From: Motacilla alba alba
Taxonomy: Eukaryota > Chordata > Aves > Passeriformes > Motacillidae
Length of the DNA: 64,000 bases
Reading direction: 5' to 3'
NCBI RefSeq assembly: GCF_015832195.1
Contig: NC_052018.1
Span: forward strand, 28,858,115 to 28,922,114
In this document: in pieces, positions 40,590-52,086 of the stretch
Layout: each line of letters begins with the position of its first letter
Position numbering within the stretch: position 1 is the first letter of the stretch
The notes under the pieces: generated by a model
The model's database searches: none
Told to the model about the DNA's origin: nothing
The model's input: the letters and a program-made list of their open reading frames with translations, nothing else
Position numbers and translations under genes: made by a program

Positions 40590-40665
40590 GATGATAGAAT
40601 CATTTAAGTTGGAAAAGAGCTTCAAGATCATTGAGTCAAACTGTAAACCAAACACTGCCCAATAA
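40590..40665 (-). mobile_element. CR1 LINE 3' terminus, short fragment
   Basis: aggatgatagaatcatttaa followed by gttggaaaagagcttcaaga and tcattgagtcaaactgtaaa is the reversed first 75 bases of a CR1 3' end. It lies just right of a CR1 internal fragment in the same direction, but the order (internal part left of a 3' end) shows it is a separate insertion or a rearranged piece. Confidence 0.75.
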
Positions 40666-42698
40666 ACACATATATTTATATTTTTTCCATATAAGCTGTA
40701 AGTCAAAGTTTTAAGGTTTATGCTTTGTTATTCGTCACCTAAACAATAACAAATATTTTGGAATTTTTTGTTTTGAGTATTGTTTAGGTGCCATGATAAA
40801 TGGCCCTATTTAGAATACAGAGAGAGACAGAGTACAGAAAGTACTATCCTAGACCCTCACCATTTATCCAGTCCTAAAGTGGTTTTCTGTTTTGCAGAGT
40901 GAATTCCATTGAATAACATTGATTTCCTATTTCAATAAAGGGAACTGTCATCCAAAAGGGGGATGAAATATTAAGGCTCTGCTATCTAATTAGATGGATA
41001 GCTAGATAGGTGGAAACACAGATAAATACTGTGCAAATAAAAAACAGACCGTTATTGTCTTATACAGGCTGTTTTTAATTTTGAAAACTAAATAACTGTT
41101 AGCTTAATTTTATTTATGGGGACAATAAAATTATTTTTAAATTTTAAGAACTATTGGAAAAAATCCATTTTTACAATGTTAATATATTCTGTATAACCAG
41201 TGATTGCATGTGAAAGCACGCAATCCATTTTATGCCCCAGTAATTCTGAAACACCTGAACTCTATTCCCTCCACGCACCACCTGAAAATTCACAGGACTA
41301 AGCATCCTCTTAGTTCTGGGAATGGATTTGGCAATTGCAGCCTGGAGGGGATTGTAACTGGCATTATAAAGCCCTGATAGTTTTAAAATGGAAAGTTTGA
41401 AACAACCTGAAGTACCACCTCATTAATGTGATTCTGTATACATAATCAGTCTAATTTGAAAATAAGAGTCAGTTATTAAAGAATCTATTTGTAGAGTTAA
41501 TATTGTTAACTTCCTAATTTTACACTTCTCTTGGATTTTAATTACGGTTTTCTTTCAAATAAAAAGTTCTGATGAGACACCTAATGGTTTTCTACTTTAA
41601 TTTTGCTGTTCTGCTTGTTTTTACAGCTCTCCCCCACTGAATTTATGTTTAACCCCTTTGCAGAGTCCTTGCAGTGAAATCATTAACCAGATTAAAGTGT
41701 AGTCCTGGTATCCAAACTCTTCCACCTGCATCAGCCTCTGCATAAATTGATTAGGAAGGGCGTTGCACAGGGAATGGCTCTCATTGCAGCTTACACTAAG
41801 AATGGAGCTAGGCCCCAAGTGTGGTGTTTGTCATCTCTCTGACTGTATGTAAACGCTTGCAGCCCTGTCAATTCCTTTAAAGTAGTTTGAGTCTTACTAG
41901 ACACTGACTGTGTTGCCATGGAGTTGTATTTAGATTTCACAGCAAAGCTGAAACTGATTTTCAGGTGATAGTTGAGTTAGAAAACGGGGAAAAAACAGAA
42001 TGAGTAAACCAAATTCCAAACTGACTATTGTTAGATTTGACAGCTATTTCTTCTGTCTTGATATATCTGTTACAGATGTAACACTGATGTTGTTTGGATA
42101 TTGGGGATTTTTAGGTGGAAAAAATATAATAAGAGGTCAGAATGGAGATTGTTCTTTCAGGAAAAAAAATTAGGTGCTAGACTGCTTTACTTTACTTTAT
42201 ATGAAAACAACAAGGTCTTTTAATATGTTCATCTCCTTAATGGATCTATCTTGAAATTGTGCCTATATAGAGGATAAAAGTTCTTATATTGTTTCATTAG
42301 CCTGTATCTAGAAGTTATGTTTCCCAAAGCAATTTTAAGCATCCTCTTACTTTTATTGTCACATTCGATCATTTTAGAATTTGCTCTGGAGACACAAGGA
42401 TGTCCTTATGTGTGAATTTCAGGGTATAAGCTGGTACATTCAATAATCCCTGTTAAGAAATTTAATCAGAATCTGACTGACAAATGCTATGATCAATACC
42501 ACACAATTAATCCATAGTAGAACTGCATAATAAACAGAAGATTATGCTTTCTGAGCCAGTTAATGTCCTATGAATTCCTGCTTTACTTGAAATGTGTCAT
42601 TAAAAGTTTTGTTATTGCTATACTGTTGTCACTCTATGATGCTTTAACATATGAAACACAATTTTAATTTTTTATGATTTTATGATTTCTCTTACTAG

Positions 42699-42845
42699 TG
42701 GCTAGCATTCAGAAGCTTCCTGCTGCATCTGTTTTAACTGACATCAATTTCCCCATGAAAGGAAGAAAAGGAATGGTTGATTGGGCACGAAACTCAGAAG
42801 ACAGGGTTGTTATTCCAAAAAATATCTTCACTCCTATGTCAACAG
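42699..42845 (+). CDS. ADGRB3: ADGRB3 exon D, GAIN subdomain A to B
   Basis: Exon of 147 bases. The first two bases (tg) complete the Val begun in exon C; then 48 codons run from [19 protein letters not shown] through [17 protein letters not shown] to NIFTPMST, and one base remains. This segment links GAIN subdomain A to the beta-rich subdomain B and is highly characteristic of BAI3. The acceptor is ctcttactag. The donor cag|gtaaaa is the weakest consensus among the seven. Phases are 1 in and 1 out. Retention of the short following intron would add about a dozen codons and stop at 42878-42880. The exon end is MST, where I recall VSSK in human, so there may be a one-codon difference at this junction. 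Confidence 0.96.
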
Positions 42846-43573
42846 GTAAAAAAGCATATCAGCATGTGAATTTTCTATGAGCTTTAGCAAGGCAACTGTG
42901 AATCTGTCTCATGGGATCACTGTGTAATATGGGAGTGGTTCTTCTATTCCTCTTCAAAAGAAATACAGTACTCATAAGTTTATCCTAGAGAGAAATGAAT
43001 GGGCTTAATTTCAGCACCTTGAACAAAAAGTGCTGCATAAATCCTAGACATTATTTTCTCCATCAGAGAAACAATGCTTTACTTAGTTATTGTGCACAAG
43101 ATTTAATCTGTTTGATATGAGGTGAGCTGAAGTGCAGCTCTGCTGAATCCCCTGAAACTGCTGTGTTCCAGCAGACAGTCATTCCAACATAACTCTTACC
43201 AAAGGAAGCTCAGCAGGCAAATTAGCCTAACTTCAGGTACAATTTATAGGTATCATTGCAGTGCAGATCTCTGACATTAGAGAATTTACAGACATTCTTT
43301 GAGACTGTTTAATTATAAATGTAAATGAACTAGAATGGATGTCAGCATACAATGTTGGATTTTTTGAAAGTGTGATTCTTGATAGTTTAAATCTTTTGAT
43401 ATGCTCCTGACAGTGCTATATTTTTATGACAGACTTCTAGGAGATAATTCAAAATTATGATGGTTTATTTAAAATAAAACTTTTATTGCAAAGATGAATG
43501 ATATTCAGAGGTTTTTATGCTGATGAAAGCTTACAAAAGAGAGTATTAAAATGCTTTTCCTTACGCTTTTCAG
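42846..43573 (+). other. ADGRB3: ADGRB3 intron D-E (0.7 kb)
   Basis: The only short intron of the window, 728 bases, from gtaaaa to the acceptor cgcttttcag. No repeat or open segment of note was found. Confidence 0.88.
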
Positions 43574-43649
43574 AACTAGATGAATCAACTGTATTTGTAC
43601 TTGGAGCAGTGCTATACAAAAATTTAGAACTCATTTTGCCCACTTTGAG
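43574..43649 (+). CDS. ADGRB3: ADGRB3 exon E, GAIN subdomain B
   Basis: Small exon of 76 bases. Two bases (aa) complete the Glu codon begun with g in exon D; 24 codons follow, [20 protein letters not shown] then LPTL, and the last two bases (ag) start the Arg codon finished by exon F. This is a beta strand of GAIN subdomain B; the block [12 protein letters not shown] is typical of BAI receptors. The acceptor is cgcttttcag and the donor tttgag|gtaaga. Phases are 1 in and 2 out. Its length is not a multiple of three, so skipping it would break the frame. Confidence 0.96.
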
Positions 43650-45804
43650 GTAAGAAATTTCATAAATACAATATGAATTGAACTATTTCAGGATAATAAA
43701 TATACTATAGGCCAGAAAAAAAGCAGACAGTCAAGGCTATTTGCATATTAGTACTGCTGGATATTTTTTCATTATATTTATAATGTTTATGCATGTATTA
43801 ATCTTTCATTCATGCTTAGTTACTTGAGTGATAGAAGTAGCTTTTCCATCAAATAGCCTTAATTTATATTAAAATCTATATTAAACTTGATTACAGAAAT
43901 GTTTGATCAGAAGTATTTGCAGTGATGTACATTTATACTCAGGCCACTTGTGCTTCAATCTACTGTTTGTCCATTTAGTACAAATTGTCTTGTAATGACA
44001 TCATAACTTGATATACTGAAGTTGCCTGCTCTGCTTCTACAGAAATCTCTAGCAGTAGTTTTCCAAATATTTTTTCAGTGCAAATTTTATTCAGAACAGA
44101 CAGCAGTGCTATAGAGATCTGTTTTGAAAACAAGACATGCATGTGCTGGACAGATGGAGTATATCAGTTTTGTGGACCATAACATGCAAAAAGATATAGG
44201 AAGGCCTCTTGTTTCACTGTTTCCTTTCTGTACTTGCCAGAAGACAATTTGGAAATAAATATTTCACCTTCTCTTTTTTAATTACCAGTTTTGATAATTT
44301 TGTGGTCGATTTATACTACATTATTTTGTATGATACTGGTATTTTAATGCCCTTTTACAGCACAAGAAGCACATGCAGATTGTGTCACAGTAGGTGACAC
44401 AATATGAATTCACAATAATTAGAAAAGATAGTAATAAGGAAGCCACCAGATCACGTTTCCCTCCTCTACTTAGCCAAAACATCAGGATTTGAAACAAAGA
44501 ATGGAAAAGCAAGAGCTTTTTGTCACAATCTACCTGAAAACAAAAACAAAGGCTAATTCGTAAGAAAATTTAAAAAAATACTTCCTAGCAAAGTTTCAAC
44601 ATGCTGTGCAATGAGGAGCTGTAATTTAGGGACAAAAATGTCTCTGAGGTAGAGCACAATTTGAGCAGTGATGTCCTGACAGGACACCTGGAAGCCTGAA
44701 AGTGCAGGCAAGGGCCATCTGTGCTTAAGGCATGATATAAATGACAGCTCATCCACTTCTGAAGTGTCACTAGGCACTTCCCATTTGTTGTACCAGTTTC
44801 TCAAATTAGCCAGGAAGGAAGAGATGTTTGTAAAAGATTTTTTTTTTTTACCCCATACTCAAAGAACCATGACAACTGGCTTATTGGATTAAGTTCTTTT
44901 TGGTAGACCTTTGGAAAAAACTGCCAGTCCTATGAAAGCATCAGTACAGCCATGTGCTTTTCAGATCTTTACGTTGTAAACTGCAGTCTATGATCATGCC
45001 TTTTCAGCTTTCACATGTCAATAGTTGCAATTTACAGAAAAAAATATGTCAACTTTAAATTCTGAATATTTGTTTATATGAAAAGTCTTTCAGGGCTCTT
45101 ATTTCATCCATTATGAAAGTGAGGTTCATGTGCCTCACTAGATTTTTCTTAGGACCAATAGCATACCAAGTAGTGGGAATAAGGGCAGAATGGGGACATA
45201 AAGTACAGCAACATAAACACAATGGATTATGAGTGCTTTTTGGTTCCCAATTTTTTTGCTTTTGTCTATTCTGCTTTCAGCTGGTTATTTATTTACATTG
45301 CAAATTTAACAACTTCTCTGTACAGTTCAGTTCACAGATAGATTTTGTGACTTGCTTTACCAAAATGGTCTAATAATCTATGGATATCTATTAACAAGTG
45401 AAGTCTTTAGAAATTCAAAAACAAAGGTATCCTACTTTGCCTCTGGATTTGTTCAGTATTATTTGAATCTAATTCTCAGGTGTCTGTGAAAAGGAAACTA
45501 GCACAATTACTTTCTCTTATGTATGTGAACGAGGAATCAAAGTAATTATTAATCTGTGATATAAAAATATAACACATATCCAGGTACCTCTCATCTCTTC
45601 TTTGTTTGGAGTATAACATTTTGCATTTCCTTAATGAAATACATTTCTTATAATGAAGCTATACTGAAACTTTTAAGCTTACATCTGTTACCTCATCAGG
45701 AAGTGTATCATGCTGGATTTCTTTGCCTGTGGAAGTCATATTCAAAATATGATCTCATGGCCTTAGAATAGTACTTCAAAAAAGTCACGATTTCAAACTA
45801 ATTT

Positions 45805-46235
45805 CATAGAATTATAGTATTGAAAGGTTTGCATTGGAAGGGGGCTCCAAAGATCATCTAATTCTCACTTCCTACCAAGGGCAGGGCCACTTTCCACTAG
45901 ACCAGGCTGCTCAGAAACCCATCCACCCTGACTCTGAACACTTGTGTCCTGTCTGAACACTTGTAATGACAGGATATCCACTGGCTGCTCTCAGTCCCTC
46001 TACCCTCTAGACTGTATTGATACCAGGGATTGCTTCAGCCCAGATGCAGGAGCTTTCAATCAGCTTGAACTTCCTGAGTTTTGCATGGACCTGGCTCTCA
46101 AGCCTGTGAAGGTCCCTCTTGATGGCATCACTTCCCTCCAGCATGTCAACCACACTATGGTGTCATCTGAAAACTTGCTGAAGGTGCCCTTGATCCTTTT
46201 GTCAATGAAGATACTGAATACTATTGAATGCATTT
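45805..46235 (-). mobile_element. CR1 LINE 3' fragment, - strand (left arm of inverted pair)
   Basis: Reversed CR1 3' end: catagaattatagtattgaa, then aggtttgcattggaaggggg, ctccaaagatcatctaattc and agaccaggctgctcagaaac. It continues to words near the reverse-transcriptase C terminus (catgtcaaccacactatgg, gcttgaacttcctgagtttt), then breaks off. Internal deletion is likely because the 3' region passes quickly into upstream sequence. Confidence 0.85.
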
Positions 46236-46261
46236 TAACACATTCCGATATTTTAATGCTC

Positions 46262-47418
46262 ATTCAGATAGAATTTCAGCAAAACCTTTGATACTGTCTC
46301 CCATGGCATTCTCCTGGAGAAGCTGGCAGCCCATGGCTTGGATAGATACTCTTTTCACTAGGTAATAAACTAGCTTGGATGACCAGGCCCGGACTGGTGG
46401 TGAATGGTACTACATCAGGTTGATTAACAGTCTCTGGTAGGGCTCCCCAAGGTTCAGTATTGTGGCCAGCCCTGTTTAATGCCTTCATTGATGATCTGGA
46501 TGAGGGGATCAAGTGCACCCTCAGTAAGTTCACAGATGACACTAAGTTGAATCTTGATCTACTGGAGGACAGGAAAGCTCTGCAGAGGGATCAATGGGCT
46601 GAGGCCAAATATATGTGGTTCAACAAGGCCAAGCGCTGGGTCCTGCACTTGGTTCGTAACAACCCCATGCAGCACTACAGGCGGGGCAGAGTGGCTGGAA
46701 ACGTACCTGATGGAAAAGAACCTTGAAGTGTTGGTCAATAGCAAGCTGAACATGAGTCATCAGTGTGCCCAGCTGGCCAAGAAGTCCAGTGACATCCTGG
46801 CCTTTATCAGCAATAGTCTGACCAGCAGGACCAGGGCAGTGATTCTCTACTTGTACTCTGACTCGCTCCCTGGTAAGGACCCATCTCAAATCCTGTGTTC
46901 AGTTCTGGGCCCCTCACAACAAGAAGGACACTGAGATGTGAGTCCAGAGAAGGGCAGCAGAGCTGGTGAAGGGTTTGAAGCACAGTTCCTGTGAAGAGAG
47001 GTTGAGGGAGCTGGGTTTGTGTAGCCTGGAGAAAAGGAGGCTCAGGGGTTCTCTTTTCATTCTCTACAACTTTCTGAATGGAGTTTGTAGCCAGGTGGGG
47101 GTTCAGCTCTTCTCATAGTCAATTAGCAACAGGACAAGAGGAAAAGGCCTCAAACTCTGCCATGGGAGGTTCAAGTTGGACATCAGGAAGAATTTCTTCA
47201 CTGAAAGGGGGCTTAAGTATTAGAATAGGCTTCCCAGGGAGGTGTTGGAGTCCCTAGCCCTAGATGTATTCAAGAAATGACTGGATGCGGCACATAGTGC
47301 TGCGGTCTAGTTGACAAGGTGGTGACCAATCAAAGGTTGGAGTTGATGGTCTTAGGTGTCTTTTCCAACTAGGTGATTCTGTGATGCTGGTGATTAGGTG
47401 ATTCTGTGATTCTGTAAC
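46262..47418 (+). mobile_element. CR1 LINE, 5'-truncated, + strand (right arm of inverted pair)
   Basis: Sense CR1 from the reverse-transcriptase region (ttgatactgtctcccatggc) to the terminal repeat (ggtgattctgtgatgctggtg, ending gtgattctgtgattctgt, about 47418). Other landmarks are ggctccccaaggttcagtat, ctggccaagaagtccagtga, gttctgggcccctcacaac, gaggttgagggagctgggtt and ttcaagttggacatcaggaa. A short 8-base unit repeated at the 3' end is the normal CR1 terminus. Confidence 0.9.
46270..46934 (+). pseudogene. CR1 ORF2 reverse-transcriptase remnant
   Basis: Remnant of the reverse transcriptase in the + strand CR1. A frame near 46460-46560 reads [18 protein letters not shown] followed by FTDDT, the altered motif C (usual F/YADD). 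A different frame, 46554-46934, continues the C-terminal part with [40 protein letters not shown] and QILCSVLGPS. The frameshift and later stops make it non-functional. Confidence 0.85.
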
Positions 47419-47935
47419 TTGAAAATGGAAAAAAGCTGTGGCTGTGGTTAGTGCTGAATTTGTTGAGCTCTTACACTCTGTAAAAATTTGAACTGACATG
47501 CAGGTTTTAAAGTGATCTTTATTATGGTCTGTTTGTTATTATTTTACACTTATTTGGGTGAGTGAATGAAGGTTGCTATACATCCCACTGCATTTGGAAA
47601 AGGTTTATTCTAGTTTGCTCCCATTTTGCAATGGAAAAATATCATCTCTACACAGGTTTATATTAGCTACTCTTTGTACTAATCTTGCTTTACTGTAATA
47701 AATATTACTATAATAACCATGTTAGTGCTGAACACAATGATATGCTTCACTGCATTATTGTTGTCTATGGAGCAAACACTGTAAGATGTGAAGGAATGTA
47801 ACATTATCTATTCTTTATATGATGCCTGGAAGTGCACAACACAGGAATTAAAAACCATTCTGGATAAGTATCTTATGTGATGATTTTCTAAGTAAAATGG
47901 CAGTCAAATATGTAGCAAGGGTGAGAATAAAGATT

Positions 47936-47953
47936 AAAAAAAAAAAAAAAAAA
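47936..47953. repeat. Poly-A tract (18 A)
   Basis: Uninterrupted run of 18 A. No transposon body was identified next to it. Confidence 0.85.
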
Positions 47954-50900
47954 CTAAACCAAGGTAAAATAAGTAAAATTATCTCATGATTGAGTTTAGA
48001 GGCCAAATCATTTACACCTGATAACCTAATAATAAAGATGATTTCTACCAGCTACAGTTAGATATCTAGAAAGCTTGACCAGTTCCCAAGTGATTTCAGT
48101 TCCTGGCTTTACAGGAGTTAGGGTGGGAATAAAGATGTAGTTTCCAGTAGAATAAAGATGACATGCATTCCAATACACTCCTTAATTTTATCACTCAGAA
48201 GTATGCAAACTTCTGCATCATCACCAGGAACTGCTTTTTAAAAATAAACAAACAAACAAATTAAAAAAATCTCTGTGTATCTTTAGGGAAAGTCTTCCAA
48301 AGTACCTAACAACAGAATGCCAATCTGCTGCATCACAGGTGTTCTGTGAGTAAAATGAGGATTTAATTATCTAGAGCAGCCTATAAAATATATATCTCAT
48401 AATCCAAAATTAGCTGCATTTTACCATGTGTTTGATTTTTCTTGGTTTTACTAGCATAGAGTCTACTGGAAATAACTAAACACAGTGCAAGATGGGAACT
48501 TGCTACTACATTAATATAAATATTTTGGAGTTGTTTTAATCCTACTGGTACATATACATTCAGAGAATTTTGCCATGAGTATTTAAATGAGAGTTAAGGG
48601 AAGCAAAAAGAAAAGATTCTTCCTTATAAAAATAAAATAATATGGTTTTTTTTTTCCTTGCACAAGTAAATAAACTTCATCTGAGTCTGTTTCCTGGGAT
48701 ATTTTGCTGCACTGCACTGTTTTTCTAATGTCTTACGGATTTTTTCATACCAGATATTGAAATATCAGATATTTTCAGAACTCTAGACTGAGTATTATTT
48801 CCATAGCTGTTGCACCCCTGAGCACGTTTATGTTATTGTTAGGTTCACAGAAAATTGATTCTCAGTACAATACTCATCTAAAAGATATTATCTATAATTT
48901 CTCTCTTGAGCACTCTGAAGGAGTACATTGCATATTGCCATAATATAAGACAGTTTTTAACTTTTCCTGTAAGAAATAAAAACAAATAAAGAATCGATGA
49001 TTTTGCTGTATCAACCATTTTTTCCATCACTAAAACAGCCACCATAAATTTCTTGCTAAAATTCTCTTCACTGAAATGTTCGTTGCCCCCATTTGAAACA
49101 TTGTTTCTAACCCTGAACTACAGGGGCTGTACAACCAAAAAGGCCCTTAAATTTCTTTGGGTCAGCTTTGTTAGACTAAGGATGTACCTCAGACAGGCTT
49201 TTATTGCACAGATTACAGATTTAGCATCCATAATTTTTCTTTAATGCATACAACTTTTACACATTGATCTGTAACTTCGATCATGCTGTCTTGAGATAAC
49301 AACATGCCTTATTCATAAGTTCATTTTTCTTAAGTAACAGATTCATTCTAAAAAGGGAAGAAGACATGAATTTCATACCACATAGGATCAGTATGATTTC
49401 CCTTATATAAAAGAATATGCTCAAAATGTATACCCTGATGGGAAAACAGCTTAATCAAATAACTCTTTTATTAATATCATTATTAACTCATATCAGAAAA
49501 AAGCTCTAGGATACCAGCTCTGAAAGCATTTCTTGAGCTTTTACTCCATCACTTTGCTATCTTGAATCTTCAAGGATTTATTCAGCCATAGTTTCCAAGA
49601 AATTTAATTGATTGGTTTTGAATACTTAATTTCAAAACTTAACCCTGATGAGCATCTTTCTGGACAGTCACCTGAGCACCATCCTGTAAAACTTAATTTC
49701 TCATTAAAGTTGAATTTTAGATTATTTTTGATGAAGAAGAAGGAGCTAATGGTGAAGCCACTCTCCGCTATAAAAAAGTGGTAATACAATGCACTTGCCC
49801 AAGAAGTGTGAGATGGATCATTCCCATTCTATGTCATTCACAACATAAGAGGGACTGAAACTAAAATGTTCAAGGACGTTTTGTAAAAGCTGATTACTTA
49901 AGTTCGTGGATAAGTGTTCTCAAAACTAGACTGCTGTTTACAAAAAATATCCTCAACAGAAATAGCAATGGCACTGCACCAGTGATTTTGAGATTTTATT
50001 TCAAATTTTTGAAATTGTTTTTACTACAAACCTTTGACCTTTAATTTAGAAGCATCTTAATATGCTTTTTGAGTTTAGAACATACTTCAGAATATACTTG
50101 ACAGATTGTATTCTTCCAGGGACTGTCCAAACAGTTAAATATGAAATATGCAAGTAGGCATTCAGCCCAGACAGGACAGCGATGAGGGATGCAGTTTTCA
50201 TTTCACAATGATATAGGCAGTTATATTTATTTTCTCGTGAAACAGTTTGCTAGGGGCTCTTGAGAGTGTAAGGGGATTGGTAGAGTTTTAATGAGACTGA
50301 GGTAAAATGAATGTACTGAAGTTACAAACTAGGTACTTAGATGTGCCTTCAGATCTTGCTCCAGAACTGTTAGAACTGTATCAAAATGAGATAGACCAAG
50401 GAAAACGTTTTCAATCACAAAGACTGACTGTAAAAGAGTACTGAAGTAGCAGTATTTATAATAGTTTGCATGAATTTCCAAAATTAACGTAATCTCTGAA
50501 TTTCCTCTTGTCATAAGAAATCAAGTTTTTTATTTATTTGGAATTTTATTGGGTTGGGGGGATTAGTTCTATTTTAATAATTAAAGATATTCAGCTACTG
50601 TAATTCTACAGAATGCTCTGAAAATTAGCTAAACTTTAAATTTTAACCTGATAAATACATTTTTGTCAATCGTGTGTGAGATTTTAAAGTTTAACCAAAG
50701 CAAAGAAATAGGAATTAAGTAAAATAGAAAGTGAGTTCCATTATATTTAGATTATATTATGATTTGACTGAGTAAAATTGGACTAGAACTCATACCTTGC
50801 CCCAGAAGTACAATTCCATTCCTTGTGCTGAATGAAATGCCTGCTGAGCTAAGTTTCTATTACTGTAGCCATGGCAATTCCTGTTTAAGTGACCCAGCAA

Positions 50901-51721
50901 AATGGAATTCTCTCCTAAATACAAACTCCCTAGAGAAAATAAGCAATTAAACAACAACAGAAGCAAACTAATATCTATACTGTCTATTATAATTACATCT
51001 AAACTGTTTTGTTTCTTATTTGATGACATCCTTTGATAACATCCTTTCATAACATTTCTGTGAGGTGTGGAAAGCAGCATTACACACAAAGTAAATACCA
51101 TCATGATCACCAGAAACAGTCATGCTGATAACTGATGGTCTTTCTAGACCTGATGGGGTCATAAGAAGCAAGGATCTTAGACATGAATGTGTCAACATGT
51201 CTTTATGGCTGTGTTAGCATAACCTTGTCATTACTAGTTCTGTCCTGGAAAGGTTGCTACGATGCATAGTGATTCACATTTTACATAAAAACTAATTGAT
51301 GATGGATTAGAAAAATTGACAGAAAGTTATTATTCTGCATAACCTGGTACAATAATGTAAGACCAAATCTAATCTCACATATGAAAAAAAAAATCCATTT
51401 GTTTTGGCTAGATTTCAGTCAGGGCACAATTGTGGTTTAAATTCTGAACAGTATTTAGCTGATTAAATTGCCCACTCATATACCAAAAACAATTTTTTTA
51501 GCATTGGAAACAGGTATGTTTTTTTCATGAGCACAGAATCAACAGAACTGTACAGTCTCCCATTGCACTCATCCATCTTCACAATCCTACCATTAATGGT
51601 CAGAAAAAACCCCAGCACAGCACTTGGGAAGAAAAATTACTGTCTTTTATAAAATGTATCTAGTAGGTCAATGTTGAAAGAAGTAGATGAGATAAACTCA
51701 AACATGCATAGAATGTTTATG

Positions 51722-51753
51722 TCTAATTAATTCTAATTAATTTCTAATTAATA
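51722..51753. repeat. TAATTAATTC simple repeat
   Basis: Three imperfect copies of ctaattaatt within about 32 bases. The same word (cttaattaattctaatt) also occurs in both copies of the duplication near 0.5 kb, probably only because both regions are AT-rich. Confidence 0.7.
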
Positions 51754-51983
51754 AGTAGTAATTTGAGGAATTGCAGTTCTGCATCATTGGTGCTTTTCAG
51801 TCTTCAACGTGTTGAGTACAGTTGGAAATCAGTGTTTTCACCACTTTCAACAAATTATATTCACCCTTAGTATCTGTCAACTAAAGTCACAGAAAATACC
51901 TGATGAAATCCTAAGATGTAGTATTAGAAGTCTCATTTAACCCTGTGAACACTTAAATTTTCCATTTTTGCATTTTCTTACAG

Positions 51984-52086
51984 GAATTTTACAGTTGTTA
52001 ATTCAAAAATCATTGTTGTTACTATACGACCTGAGCCTAAAACTACAGATTCTTTCCTGGAGATAGAACTGGCCCACCTGTCTAAT
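51984..52086 (+). CDS. ADGRB3: ADGRB3 exon F, GAIN subdomain B
   Basis: Exon of 103 bases. The first g completes the Arg codon from exon E; 34 codons follow, [20 protein letters not shown] then [14 protein letters not shown]. They form beta strands of GAIN subdomain B shortly before the GPS. NFT is a likely N-glycosylation site. The final Asn begins a second sequon, N-G-T, whose Gly and Thr come from exon G, so the sequon exists only after splicing. The acceptor is ttttcttacag and the donor aat|gtaagt, a strong site. Phases are 2 in and 0 out. Human BAI3, as I recall, differs here by only a few residues (NYTVIN and HLAN). Confidence 0.96.

Larger units (their letters stand above)
15063..42698 (+). 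other. ADGRB3: ADGRB3 intron C-D (27.6 kb)
   Basis: Longest complete intron here, from gtaaga to the acceptor ctcttactag. Most of it is AT-rich unique-looking sequence. Its repeats are listed separately: CR1 pieces at 17333-18585, 28257-29760, 37315-37565, 38521-38975, 39990-40540 and 40590-40665, plus microsatellites and short duplications. An exon-like open segment lies at 32233-32360, followed by an unidentified GC-richer block (32440-32990). The stretches between these (18.6-28.2 kb, 29.8-32.2 kb, 33.1-37.3 kb and 40.7-42.7 kb) hold nothing I can name. Confidence 0.85.
43650..51983 (+). other. ADGRB3: ADGRB3 intron E-F (8.3 kb)
   Basis: AT-rich intron from gtaaga to the acceptor ttttcttacag. 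It carries two CR1 fragments in opposite directions (45805-46235 and 46262-47418), a poly-A run at 47936-47953 and a TAATTAATTC repeat at 51722-51753. The remainder (43.7-45.8 kb and 48.0-51.9 kb) holds nothing I can name. Confidence 0.85.

Noticed and set aside
46276..46889. Open frames on the - strand of 88 and 89 codons
   Set aside because: Antisense shadows of the + strand CR1.
50790..51110. A 106-codon - strand open frame
   Set aside because: No recognisable domain, no start context or splice structure, and hydrophobic runs arise from AT-rich sequence.
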